From assembly GCF_030294945.1 (NCBI RefSeq), contig NZ_AP018448.1, positions 5,300,001 through 5,364,000 of the forward strand: 64,000 nucleotides of DNA. Direction: 5' to 3'. This document shows positions 1 to 8,329 of the stretch, piece after piece (position 1 is the first letter of the stretch; the number at the start of each line of letters is the position of its first letter). The notes beneath the pieces were generated by a model that was not told the origin of the DNA, ran no database searches, and worked only from the letters and a program-made list of their open reading frames with translations. Both the position numbers and the translations under genes were made by a program. The DNA is from Streptomyces graminofaciens. Its GTDB lineage: Bacteria; Actinomycetota; Actinomycetes; Streptomycetales; Streptomycetaceae.

Positions 1-339
1 GAGCAGCGGGTGATGCTGAGCCGCGACCGGGGGCTGCTGCGCCGCCGTGAGCTGTGGGCGGGGGCGTATGTCTACAGCACGCGACCGGAGGAGCAACTCC
101 GCGACGTACTAGACCGGTTCGCCCCCGAGCTGCGGCCGTGGAGTCGGTGCACGGCGTGCAACGGACTGCTCAAGTCCGCCACGAAGGAGGAGGTCTCCGA
201 CCGGCTGGAGGGCGGGACGCAGCGGTCGTACGACGTGTTCGCACAGTGCGGTGAGTGCGGGCGGGCTTATTGGAAGGGCGCGCATCACGAGCAGCTGGAG
301 GCGATCGTGCGGGAGGCGTTGAGGACGCGTACGGGGTGA
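1..339 (+). CDS. Mut7-C RNase domain protein, C-terminal part (5' truncated by window edge)
   Basis: The reading frame is open at the first base of the window, so the start lies upstream. About 112 residues are visible. They hold two Cys-x-x-Cys pairs (RCTAC and QCGEC) about 40 residues apart, followed by GRAYWKG and a helical end. This is the zinc-ribbon tail typical of the Mut7-C domain, a PIN-like nuclease module found in bacterial and archaeal proteins of unsettled function. The catalytic half is outside the window. Function as a nuclease is inferred from the family; the zinc ligands are seen directly. Confidence 0.75.
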   Translation, partial: EQRVMLSRDRGLLRRRELWAGAYVYSTRPEEQLRDVLDRFAPELRPWSRCTACNGLLKSATKEEVSDRLEGGTQRSYDVFAQCGECGRAYWKGAHHEQLEAIVREALRTRTG

Positions 340-479
340 GGCGGGGGTCGATTGCCCAAGCGCGCTCGTGACGGTCGGCGCTGCTTGGGGCTGCGGGCCT
401 GGAGCGCGCCGTGCAGCTCCTCGACCAGCAGGGCCAACCGATTCGATCGGGACAGATGACTGGGACGGAAACTGAAACG

Positions 480-507
480 GGCCGGGCCGGGCCGGGCCGG
501 GCCGGCT
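480..507. repeat. Short tandem repeat of GGGCC
   Basis: About five uninterrupted copies of the pentamer GGGCC lie in the 202-bp gap between the Mut7-C gene and the next gene. Nothing else recognisable is in that gap. Confidence 0.8.
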
Positions 508-541
508 GGGCAAACTGCCCGGTGCCACTACCTCAGCTTGC

Positions 542-955
542 TCAGCCAATCAGTAGCAGCACCAGCCACATCACGGCGGCAAGTGAAGGCAGCGCGTAGG
601 CGATCAGCGGCAGCGAGCTCCGTCCTCGTGGTCGGCAAGTAGCCAAGGTCTCCGCATAGTCACGGAACCTCGCAGTCGCGCGGCGTTGGAGCGCTCGGCT
701 GTATTTGAGGTGGCGGTGTCCGGTGTACAGCCAGATGAGCGTGAATGCGATTCCGAACGCTGCCATCGCTCGGGCGGCAGGCAGGTTGTCGTTGCCGGCG
801 GCCAGGATGGTGCTGTAGGCCACGGCCAAGAGGGACTGCGCGACCAGGAACAGGTTTCCCTGCTGGTAACGCACGTTGCCCTCGTGGAGGCAGTGCTGCC
901 AGAGCCGATTGTCTGCTGCCCGGAGTTCGTCTGTCTCGCCGATCGGGTCCCCCAT
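542..955 (-). CDS. Small membrane protein, putative RipA-type
   Basis: This 137-residue protein starts at an ATG preceded by a GGAGGGGAAAG ribosome-binding stretch; longer in-frame starts upstream lack one. It has a soluble charged N-terminus (RLWQHCLHEGNVRYQQGN), two hydrophobic helices near residues 36-75, a basic loop (HRHLKYSRALQRRATARF), and a third hydrophobic stretch at the C-terminus. The layout resembles the RipA family of octameric membrane proteins, but this is recognition of a pattern, not a search result. It lies in the lower-GC segment next to the integrase remnant, so it may be accessory DNA. Function is unknown. Confidence 0.6.
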   Translation of the reverse strand: MGDPIGETDELRAADNRLWQHCLHEGNVRYQQGNLFLVAQSLLAVAYSTILAAGNDNLPAARAMAAFGIAFTLIWLYTGHRHLKYSRALQRRATARFRDYAETLATCRPRGRSSLPLIAYALPSLAAVMWLVLLLIG

Positions 956-1211
956 GGGAGCTTCTTTCCCCTCCGCGGGCGGAGCTACCGCGTCCGGCTG
1001 TCGGGACGTCACGCATCCGTCGCCGGGCGCCAGATCGTTTCCTGTGGGCGACGACCGAGACACAAAGCCGACCGGCCTATGAGTCGTTGGAAGCTCTACG
1101 ACAACCGGTACGCCGCAGCCGGCGCTGAGAAGATGATGTGGGCAACACCGCGTCAGCACCCAGCCGTTCACAGAATTGCCATTACTGATCACAACCTGTT
1201 GTCGACCTGTA

Positions 1212-2048
1212 ATGCTGGATTACATGAGTAAGGTGTGGCAAGGGGACGTCATCAATGGCTCGCGCTTCGTGGTCCCCGCCTCGGATGTGATGCCGAGGCA
1301 TGTGTTGTGCGCGATCGGAGTCGGCCTGGATCTCGACGTACTCAACCGGGCGATTGATGAGGCAGGCGGAGGGGAGTTCACCCTCGAGGAACTGCACCAA
1401 AGCCCGGACCCTGAGATGCGTAGCGCATTTGACGCCGCGTTGGGTGCCCGTCAGTTCACCAATGACGACGGGTTCGGCGATGACGACTGGGCTGCGGTGG
1501 ATGCACATGACTCGGTTGCCTATGTACTGTCGCCGCCGATCTCCCAGTCCACTGCCTTTGACGTCTCCCGGCGAGCGCTGGCCGTCACTGCCGCGTTGCT
1601 GGCCAACGGGGCTACCGCGGTGAAGAACGAATCCAGCGGCGTGGCGTGCGGGCGCGAGCGATGGCTGGCCCTGGCGGACAGGACGGCAGCCCCTGAGAAT
1701 GCGTACGACCTTGCAGACGCCCTTGTCCAGGCATGGGTGGTGCCCGTTCTCGCCAGCGAGGACGTGTACTACAGCTGCGGCATGCATCTCCTCGGCGAAG
1801 CCGACGTGGAGCTGGCACCCGGACCCATTGACGAGCCAGAGCTGCTGCATGAGTGGGTGACCACCATGAACGTCGCGGCGTACTACCTGCTGACCGAGCA
1901 GCCCGAACACGGCGTTCAGGACGGCGAAGGATTCCGGATCTCCCCGGACGCACGCAAGTGGATCATGAACCGGGTCGAGTGTGAACACTTCGAGGAAGAC
2001 GACTTCTTCTACAACCCCTACGGATACTGGCGCCTCACCCCCGGCTAG
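1212..2048 (+). CDS. DUF4261-like hypothetical protein
   Basis: This soluble acidic protein has 278 residues from the ATG at 1212, with an alternative ATG at 1224; neither has a convincing ribosome-binding site. The middle (AYVLSPPISQSTAFDVSRRALAV) and the later YYSCGMHLLGEADVEL segment are reminiscent of DUF4261 proteins, which are often found in contact-dependent or secretion-associated loci; the assignment is tentative. No signal peptide or membrane segment is visible. Base composition is lower in GC than the genes after 2,600, which fits acquired DNA. The integrase remnant follows it immediately. Confidence 0.6.
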   Translation: MLDYMSKVWQGDVINGSRFVVPASDVMPRHVLCAIGVGLDLDVLNRAIDEAGGGEFTLEELHQSPDPEMRSAFDAALGARQFTNDDGFGDDDWAAVDAHDSVAYVLSPPISQSTAFDVSRRALAVTAALLANGATAVKNESSGVACGRERWLALADRTAAPENAYDLADALVQAWVVPVLASEDVYYSCGMHLLGEADVELAPGPIDEPELLHEWVTTMNVAAYYLLTEQPEHGVQDGEGFRISPDARKWIMNRVECEHFEEDDFFYNPYGYWRLTPG

Positions 2049-2199
2049 CCCCGGTGATGTCAGCCGTGGGGGGGGGGAGTGCTGTTGCGGCCCGTCAAGA
2101 CCACGGATCACCTACCGACACCGACGTCCACACTCATCCACCAGACCCGCAGCACCGGCCCGTTGTGGAGGGACCAGCGCGTTCGAGCCGGGCCCCCGG

Positions 2200-2404
2200 C
2201 CTTCGGGTCATCCGGCTTCACGACGCTCGGCATGGCACGGCGACGCTCCTCACGACTGCCGGAGTCGCGCCCCGCGTCGTGATGGAGATCCTCGGGCGCA
2301 GCCAGATCAGCATCACCATGGACGTGTACGCGCGCGTCGTGCAGGACACCCGGCGCGAGACCGTCAGCCACATGGATCGACTGTTCAAGCGGCGGCTGGT
2401 GTGA
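2200..2404 (+). pseudogene. Tyrosine recombinase (integrase), C-terminal remnant
   Basis: From about 2200 the frame ending at 2404 encodes the last part of a phage or AICE-type tyrosine integrase. It holds the HxxR box (LHDARHGTATLL), the VVMEILG(R)SQISIT segment in which the usual His is Arg, and the nucleophile region MDVYARV. The upstream part of the same frame (2054-2200) does not look like integrase, and no N-terminal or first catalytic Arg region is present, so the gene is truncated and inactive. It ends about 70 bp before a tRNA 3'-end sequence, the normal layout of integrase next to attP. Confidence 0.8.
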
Positions 2405-2438
2405 GTGACCGCCCTCGCTGATGCCAGAAGTGGATGTC

Positions 2439-2472
2439 AAAGGCTCCGGACCATGATCGGTTCGGGGCCTTT
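2439..2472. terminator. Hairpin beyond the tRNA 3' end
   Basis: An imperfect inverted repeat begins AAAGGCTCCGG and ends CGGGGCCTTT around a short ATGAT centre. It lies immediately 3' of the tRNA-like sequence on the minus strand and resembles a tRNA terminator carried along with the attachment site. Confidence 0.5.
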
Positions 2473-2476
2473 GCGC

Positions 2477-2510
2477 TGGTGCCCCCGGCAGGATTCGAAC
2501 CTGCGACACG
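2477..2510 (-). other. att site: 3' end of a tRNA gene (orphan fragment)
   Basis: On the minus strand this reads as a T-arm (GCAGG, loop TTCGAAT, CCTGC), a 3' acceptor strand CGGGGGC, a discriminator A and an encoded CCA. No matching 5' acceptor (GCCCCCG), D-arm or anticodon arm occurs in the next 100 bp on that strand. It is therefore only the 3' part, as left at the far side of an integrated element. The isoacceptor cannot be fixed; tRNA-Arg is a guess. A second copy is not in the window. Confidence 0.75.
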
Positions 2511-2666
2511 GCCTCACTCACCTCGCAGGCGCGCTGCACACCCGCTCCTTGAGCCTTGGTGTCAGGGCTCCAGTCACGTACCGGCCCGTTCTTGAGCACG
2601 CGTACGCAGACGGGTTGAGTACGGGAACCGATCAACCAGGGCCGGTGGGCGCGGTTGGGTGGTGGC

Positions 2667-3035
2667 ATGGACACCGCGCTTCCGAACCCGAACCCGAGCC
2701 CGTCGGCCTCGCCCACCTGGCCCGACCTCTCACGGTCCTCCCGGCGCATCACCCTGTGGGCGGCTCTGGGGCTGATCCTGCTCGTGCCGATGGTCCTGAT
2801 GTCCTTCTTCGTGACCCTCTGGACCGAACGGGGAAGCCGTTGCTTCACCTACGGCGAGACCTGCCCCACCATCCCGGGCGAAGTCCTCTACGGCTTCTTC
2901 TGGGCCTCCGTCGCCGCCGGTCTGGTGGCTGCGGTGTGGCCCCGCACCCGGTGGATGTCCGCCAGGAGCGGGGCCGTGATCCTGCAGTGGACCCTTCAGG
3001 TCGTGCTCTGCCTGATCATCCTCAGCGGCGCTTGA
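2667..3035 (+). CDS. Small three-helix membrane protein
   Basis: This 122-residue protein starts at an ATG; a TTG 12 bp upstream is also in frame. It has a proline/serine-rich cytoplasmic N-terminus (residues 1-25) and three hydrophobic segments: ITLWAALGLILLVPMVL, VLYGFFWASVAAGLVAAV and AVILQWTLQVVLCLIIL. A short loop with two Cys (CFTYGETC) lies between helices 1 and 2, probably outside the membrane. No family is recognised. Its stop overlaps the 3' end of the convergent oxidase gene by 14 bp. Confidence 0.75.
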   Translation: MDTALPNPNPSPSASPTWPDLSRSSRRITLWAALGLILLVPMVLMSFFVTLWTERGSRCFTYGETCPTIPGEVLYGFFWASVAAGLVAAVWPRTRWMSARSGAVILQWTLQVVLCLIILSGA

Positions 3036-5484
3036 CGTCCGCCTTCCCGCACGCCAGGCCGTCCCTGTTGCGGTCCAGCTTCAGCGGGTCGTCCTTGCCG
3101 TTCACCTTCAAGCGGCCGTAGTCGTTCTTCTTCAGCCACTCGCAGCGGGACGCCGTCGTGTTCTTGACCTCCTTCGGGAAGGTGGTCGGGACGCAGACAT
3201 TGACCGTGCCGTAGTGACGGTCGCAGCCGGAGACCGTCGGGCTGACCTTCTGGGAAGCCCGCTTCTTGCCCGGCCCCGTGACCTTGCCCTTCGGGGCGTC
3301 CGCGAAGTCGTGGACGTGGGCCGAGGGAGTGTCGGCCGAGGCGGCGGCCATCGCCGACGGGCCCTGGAGGTGGACCCATTCCGCCACCGAGGGGACGCCG
3401 TTCGCGTCGACCGCGAAGAGCATGTACCAGCCGGGCGGGGCCAGGTTCGGGTTGCTCGTCACGTTCAGGTCGATGTTGTCGCCGTCGACCGAGAGGGGCA
3501 GGTCCACGAAGCGCTGGTTCGGGTCGGAGGAGTGGGTGACCGCCGCCGGGCGGATCAGCTCCGCCTTCGCGATGGGCCGGTCCACCGTGATGCGCTGCGT
3601 GTCGCCGTACACCCACTCCTTGTCGATCACCGAGGTGATCTTCGGGCGGGTGCCCTTGAGGAGGTACGGCGGGGTGTAGATCGACACGTCGTGGTTCCAG
3701 GAGCCGTTGCCCGGGTTGTCACCCGTCGACATCACGCGGCCGTCGGGGAGCAGGAAGGCCGAGGAGTGGTAGCCGCGCTCCTCGGGGTCCGCCGCCACCG
3801 GGTCGAAGGTGTTGGTCGCCGGGTCGTAGAGCGAGGACTCGTACACCGGGTCGGCCCGGTTGTGCAGGGCGCCGCCCGTCTCCAGGACCTTGCCGTCGGG
3901 CAGGAGCACCGCGGAGACATACATCTTGCCCTGGTTGCCCGTTTCAGCCACCTTTCCGTTCCCCAGATCCACCGTGCCCTGTGGGATCGGCGGGCCCGCC
4001 GCATACGCGGGGTTCGCGGCCTTCAGGTCGATGATGTCGGTGAGGCGGTTCGCCGCCGGGTTGGATTCGATGTTGCCGCCGCCGATCGTCAAGACCTTCT
4101 GGTCCTGAGCCGGAGGCAGCAGCACGCTCGCGGACTGGTCGCGTTCGTCCTTGTTCTGCAAGCCGGGGATCTGCGTGACGCTGTTCGCGCCGTAGTCGTA
4201 GATCGCGCTGCCCGTGCCCGGGATGTTGTTGCCGAAGACATGGCTGCCGGAGTAGAAGAGGCGGCCGTCCTGCATCAGGATCATCGACGGGTACAGGCCC
4301 CAGTACGACCAGGTCTGGTTGACCTTCCACAGCGGCTGCCACTGCTGCTCGGCGTCCGACCACAGCTCGGCCGTCACCGATCCCGTGGAGTCCTCGCGCA
4401 GGCCGCCGAAGGAGATGACGTCGCCGTTGCCGAGGATCGTCGCCGACGGGTACCAGTGGCCGTCGTTCATGTCGTTCGTTTTGGTGTACGTCTCCGTCAC
4501 CGGGTCGAATACGTACGAGTCCTTGAAGCCCTCGTAGCCGTGCCCGCCCACGACCGGGTACGCCTTGTTGCCGCTCATCACGAGCACCCGCCCGTCGTCG
4601 AGCTGGACGTGACCGGCGCAGAACATGTCCTTGGGCGTGGGGATGACCTTGTACGTGCCGTTGACCGGGTCGTAGACCGCGCTGGTGAAGGTGCCCGCCT
4701 CGAACATCGTCTCGCTGTTGCCGGAGCCGGCGATCAGCAGGACCTTGCCGTTGTTGAGGACGACGGAGTGCATGGAGCGGACGGGGTTCTTCGTGGGCAG
4801 CACGTCCCAGCGGCCGTTCGCGCACTCCTCCGCCGTGCCGCTGCACACCGGGGTGGGGACGGGGTCGGCGACCCGGTCCATCGTGTAGTCGTCCGTCGTG
4901 ACCGAGCCGGTGCCGTAGACGGAGACACCCCAGGTGATGCGGTCGGTGCCCGCGGGGATCTCCGGGGTGCGGACCGTCGCCTCGGTCCAACTGCCCGCCA
5001 TCGCGAGCGTCTTGAGGTCGGTCCAGTACTGCCAGCCGGCCGTCGTGTCGTGCCGGAAGAGGGTGACGGACGTGTCCGGGGTCGTCGACTTGTACCAGAG
5101 GCCCAGGTCGTACTGCTTGCCCACCGAGACCGTCGGCGCGCAGGACGCCGACTCGGTGATCAGCGCCTTGCGGTCGCCGTCGACCCGGCGGGTCAGCTCG
5201 ACCTTCATGGCCTTGGAGCCGGAGTGGGCGTCGGACGTGGTGGTGAACGTGAAGTCGTTGTCGCCCCAGCCGGACTTCTCCCAGCAGTACGGCATGCCGT
5301 CGCCGCCGGCGGTCTCGAAGCCGGGGTTCTGGACGAGGTTGGCGGCGGAGGCGGGCTGGGGCGAGATCAGCAGCAGGCCGGAGGCGAGTGCTCCGACCGC
5401 CAGGAGTGCTGTTCTGCGCCTGGGGCCGGGTCTGGGTCTGGGTCTTGGGCTGCGGCTGATACGGATCTTCAAGCCGTGGTTCAC
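3022..5484 (-). CDS. Secreted kelch-type copper radical oxidase with CBM-like and Excalibur domains
   Basis: This 820-residue protein starts at GTG, preceded by AAGGAG and overlapping the upstream stop as GTGA. A signal peptide with an RRR motif ends near ASA at residue 47. Then come a CBM-like beta domain (NLVQNPGFE, residues 49-210), a kelch propeller with galactose/glyoxal oxidase features (residues 225-650), and a C-terminal Excalibur calcium-binding domain (LDRNRDGLACG). The copper-site residues are all present: Cys289 in MFCAGH, Tyr345 in GHWYPSA for the thioether bond, Tyr572-His573 in GYHSS and His651 in VTHSS. It should oxidise a carbohydrate or aldehyde outside the cell, producing hydrogen peroxide. 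It resembles GlxA, which pairs with the glycan synthase CslA in Streptomyces, but is longer and in a different gene setting. The substrate is unknown. Confidence 0.9.
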   Translation of the reverse strand: MNHGLKIRISRSPRPRPRPGPRRRTALLAVGALASGLLLISPQPASAANLVQNPGFETAGGDGMPYCWEKSGWGDNDFTFTTTSDAHSGSKAMKVELTRRVDGDRKALITESASCAPTVSVGKQYDLGLWYKSTTPDTSVTLFRHDTTAGWQYWTDLKTLAMAGSWTEATVRTPEIPAGTDRITWGVSVYGTGSVTTDDYTMDRVADPVPTPVCSGTAEECANGRWDVLPTKNPVRSMHSVVLNNGKVLLIAGSGNSETMFEAGTFTSAVYDPVNGTYKVIPTPKDMFCAGHVQLDDGRVLVMSGNKAYPVVGGHGYEGFKDSYVFDPVTETYTKTNDMNDGHWYPSATILGNGDVISFGGLREDSTGSVTAELWSDAEQQWQPLWKVNQTWSYWGLYPSMILMQDGRLFYSGSHVFGNNIPGTGSAIYDYGANSVTQIPGLQNKDERDQSASVLLPPAQDQKVLTIGGGNIESNPAANRLTDIIDLKAANPAYAAGPPIPQGTVDLGNGKVAETGNQGKMYVSAVLLPDGKVLETGGALHNRADPVYESSLYDPATNTFDPVAADPEERGYHSSAFLLPDGRVMSTGDNPGNGSWNHDVSIYTPPYLLKGTRPKITSVIDKEWVYGDTQRITVDRPIAKAELIRPAAVTHSSDPNQRFVDLPLSVDGDNIDLNVTSNPNLAPPGWYMLFAVDANGVPSVAEWVHLQGPSAMAAASADTPSAHVHDFADAPKGKVTGPGKKRASQKVSPTVSGCDRHYGTVNVCVPTTFPKEVKNTTASRCEWLKKNDYGRLKVNGKDDPLKLDRNRDGLACGKADVKRR

Positions 5485-6668
5485 CTGGTTCTCCTTGCTG
5501 TGCGGCTCCTGCGCGGCAGGTAGACCAGCGCTTCCGTCCCAACGAAGCGCAGGACGAACGTCGTGACCAGCGCGAGCGCGGTGGCGGTCAGCGCCCCCAT
5601 CCCGAACCGGCCGACGAACAGGGCGATCAGCGGGATGCGCAGCACCAGGTCGGCGTTGGCGAGCAGCGCGAACCTGCCGATGCGGTCCCACCCCTTGCGG
5701 TGCCTCCGCCGCTCGCGGAAGCACAGATGCTCGATGAGGTAGAAGTTCCAGACCACCCCGAGCTGGTTGGCGAGGATCTCGGCGGGGACGTAGTGCATGC
5801 CCGCGGCGGTCAGCGCCCACAGGCCGACGAGGTTGGGGACGAAGCCCGTGACGCCGATCAGGCCGAAGACGATCATGCGGGCGAGTGGGGACGCCGTACG
5901 CAGTCCGACCAGGTGGCGCAGGAACCTCAGGCCCTCCTGCGCGGTCGACTTGGACTCCCCCGCGAACCGGTCCTGGAAGACGAACGGCACCTCCGTGACC
6001 TGGCGCGGGCGGCTGCGCACGGCGAGTTCGAGGAGGATCTTGTAGCCGAGCGGCTGGAGGATCTCGGCGGTGACCGCGCTGCGCCGGATGGCGAAGAAGC
6101 CGCTCATCGGGTCGCTGATGCCGTGCAGTCGGCGGGGGAACAACGACTTGGTGAGCCAGGTCGCCCCGCGTGAGACGGCCACGCGGTAGCTGCCCGCGAG
6201 TCCGGCCCGGCTGCCGCCCTTGATGTAGCGGGAGGCGACCACCAGACCCGCTGACGACCGCTCCCCGGTCGCCACCAGCTCCGGTACCAGGGACGGCGGA
6301 TGCTGCAGGTCACCGTCCATGACGACGATCCAGTCGGACGTGGCGGCCTTCATGCCCTCGACGACCGCGCCGCCGAGCCCGCCCACCGGTTTCTCGCGGT
6401 GCAGCACGGTCACCGGGAACGGGCAGTCCTGCGCGGCCTCGTTGATCACGGCCGGGGTGTCGTCGGTGGAGTCGTCGACGAAGACGACCTCGCAGGGCAG
6501 CCGCGAGGGCACCGTCTCGGTGATCCGGTGCAGCAACTCCCGTACGTTGGCGGACTCGTTGTAGGTCGGTACGACGATGGTGACGGCCCCGGGCTCCGGA
6601 ACCTCTGCGGCCCGGACGGCCGGGTCGCCCAGCTCCTCGGGGACGACGGACTCGTAGCCACTGCTCAT
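5481..6668 (-). CDS. Polyprenyl-phosphate hexose synthase (GT2, DPM1-like) fused to GtrA
   Basis: This 395-residue protein starts at an ATG overlapping the previous stop (ATGA). Residues 25-260 form a GT2 dolichol-phosphate-mannose-synthase fold: VTIVVPTYNE, VVFVDDSTDD and the metal-binding MDGDLQHP. The last 130 residues form a four-helix GtrA domain ending in a basic tail. Such fusions transfer a hexose from a nucleotide sugar to a polyprenyl phosphate carrier, and the GtrA part may flip the product or anchor the enzyme. The product would be the donor for the GT39-like enzyme encoded just upstream in the operon. The sugar (Man, Glc or GlcN) cannot be told from sequence. Confidence 0.92.
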   Translation of the reverse strand: MSSGYESVVPEELGDPAVRAAEVPEPGAVTIVVPTYNESANVRELLHRITETVPSRLPCEVVFVDDSTDDTPAVINEAAQDCPFPVTVLHREKPVGGLGGAVVEGMKAATSDWIVVMDGDLQHPPSLVPELVATGERSSAGLVVASRYIKGGSRAGLAGSYRVAVSRGATWLTKSLFPRRLHGISDPMSGFFAIRRSAVTAEILQPLGYKILLELAVRSRPRQVTEVPFVFQDRFAGESKSTAQEGLRFLRHLVGLRTASPLARMIVFGLIGVTGFVPNLVGLWALTAAGMHYVPAEILANQLGVVWNFYLIEHLCFRERRRHRKGWDRIGRFALLANADLVLRIPLIALFVGRFGMGALTATALALVTTFVLRFVGTEALVYLPRRSRTARRTR

Positions 6669-8329
6669 CGGTCGCCTCCAGCGGCCTGGATCTTGCGGAT
6701 CTCGACCCGGTCCTCGCCGGTGCCGAAGGTGGCCACCGGCGTCGAGTTCTCCATCGCGGCCTTGACGTTGGGCAGGTCGGCCGCGTCGCGCCGGACCGTC
6801 GGCGAGGCCACCACGTAGTCGAGGTCGCGCCAGCCGCGCGGCATCGTCTTCGTCACGGCGGGGTCGAGGTCGGCCTTGTAGAACCAGATGACGCCGAGGC
6901 CTGGCTTGTAGCCCTCGTGGACGAGGTCGAGCCAGAGGGCGTCGTCGACGAGGACACGGGTGTCGCCGGGGTCGTCCACCTCGGTGCCCAGCCACTTCGA
7001 CGCCTGCTGGTAGGGGGCGTTCGCGTCGAAGGTCATGGCGGTGTGGTTGCCGTCGTACCAGCGCGGGACGACGTACGCGGCGGCGGCCGCGGCGAGGGCG
7101 AGGGCGACCGCGTGGCGCGCCCAGGTCAGGGCCCGTTTCTCGGTCGCGCTGCGCCATCTGCGCAGGACGCCGTGGGCGACGCTCGCCGTGCCGCCCGCGA
7201 GGACGAGGGCGAGGAAGGGCAGCGCCTGGATGACGTACATCGCGGGGAGGTAGCCGGGGCGCAGGGCCATGCCGGCGAGGATCGCGACGGCGAGCGCGGG
7301 TCCCGCGAGGGCGCGGGCGGTCACCGACCAGCGCCAGGTGATCAGGAGCAGCACGGCGCCGGCCAGGCCGCCGAGCGGCAGGACGCGGTCGTAGTACAGC
7401 CAGGACTGCAGGACGCCGTACGAGCCGGTGCCCTCGGTGAGGATGAAGCCGGAGCCGGGGCGGCTCATCTGGTAGGCGATGCCGTCCCAGAGGGAGACAT
7501 GGCCGGCGCCGGGGAGCAGTTCGCCCTTGAGCCCGGCGAACAGCGGGTAGGAGGCGCCGATCAGGGCGCAGGCGGTGACGGCGCCGGTGATGGCGAACTT
7601 CCTGGTGTCCCGGTGGCTGTGCCGCCACATGGTGAGCAGCACGGCGGGCAGGACGAGGAGCATCGTCTCCTTGGTGAGGACGGCCGCGGCGGCGGCGAGC
7701 CCGGCGGCGAAGTGGTGCCAGAGGTGGCGGCTGGGCGAGGCGGCGAGGCAGAACGCCAGCAGCGTCCACATCACCGCGATGTTGTCGAGGAAGATCTCGC
7801 GCTGGAGCACCACCGACAGCGGGGACAGGCCGAACAGGGCCATGCCGAGCCCGGCGGCCCAGCGGGGCAGCGCGAGACGGCGGCCGAGGACGTACACGAG
7901 CACGGCACTGACCGCGCTGATCACCAGCATCACCGCACGCATCGAGCCGACGGTCATCGACTCGGGGGCGACGTGGGCGGGAATCCAGGTCAGCAGTGCG
8001 ATCTGGATCCAGCCGAGGGGCGGGTGGTCGTACCAGTAGGTGTAGTGGGCGAGTCCTCTGCCCTCCTGGACGGCCCAGGCCTGGGCGAGATAGGTGCCCT
8101 CGTCGTCGCTGAGGGCCGGGTAGTCGGCGATGTTCCAGCCCTGGACGACCAGGATCGCGACGAGGAGGAGGCCACAGAGAATGAGGTCTGGGCGGGACGA
8201 ACGTAGACGAGTAGGGGCGGAAGAGACGGTTGTTCGACTGGCCGAACCGGCTGTGGGCGCGGCTGTCCGCTGCGCGGGGACCTTGACTTCGATTTCGGTC
8301 TTGGTCGCCGCGGGAAGTGTGGAGGTCAC
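6665..8329 (-). CDS. GT39/ArnT-like polytopic glycosyltransferase
   Basis: This 554-residue protein starts at GTG in a GTGA overlap with the upstream stop. A Thr/Ala-rich cytoplasmic tail (residues 1-50) is followed by about ten or more hydrophobic helices. The first outer loop carries the acidic pair typical of the GT-C fold (ALSDDEGTYLAQAWA), and further on is YWYDHPPLGW. Family members use a polyprenyl-phosphate sugar outside the membrane to glycosylate a lipid, glycan or protein. The C-terminal 130 residues form an extracytoplasmic domain (YDGNHTAMTFD through IRKIQAA). The neighbouring DPM-GtrA enzyme could supply its donor. The acceptor is unknown. Confidence 0.9.
   Translation of the reverse strand: MTSTLPAATKTEIEVKVPAQRTAAPTAGSASRTTVSSAPTRLRSSRPDLILCGLLLVAILVVQGWNIADYPALSDDEGTYLAQAWAVQEGRGLAHYTYWYDHPPLGWIQIALLTWIPAHVAPESMTVGSMRAVMLVISAVSAVLVYVLGRRLALPRWAAGLGMALFGLSPLSVVLQREIFLDNIAVMWTLLAFCLAASPSRHLWHHFAAGLAAAAAVLTKETMLLVLPAVLLTMWRHSHRDTRKFAITGAVTACALIGASYPLFAGLKGELLPGAGHVSLWDGIAYQMSRPGSGFILTEGTGSYGVLQSWLYYDRVLPLGGLAGAVLLLITWRWSVTARALAGPALAVAILAGMALRPGYLPAMYVIQALPFLALVLAGGTASVAHGVLRRWRSATEKRALTWARHAVALALAAAAAAYVVPRWYDGNHTAMTFDANAPYQQASKWLGTEVDDPGDTRVLVDDALWLDLVHEGYKPGLGVIWFYKADLDPAVTKTMPRGWRDLDYVVASPTVRRDAADLPNVKAAMENSTPVATFGTGEDRVEIRKIQAAGGDR

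Noticed and set aside
2477..2575. Complete tRNA gene on the minus strand
   Set aside because: T-arm and acceptor 3' strand are present but no GCCCCCG acceptor, D-arm or anticodon stem can be folded from the following 100 bases.
3214..5523. Long open frame (769 codons) opposite the copper radical oxidase gene
   Set aside because: High-GC codon bias leaves the complementary frame without stops. The translation is Arg/Val/Gly-rich with no motif, and the opposite strand encodes a clear enzyme.
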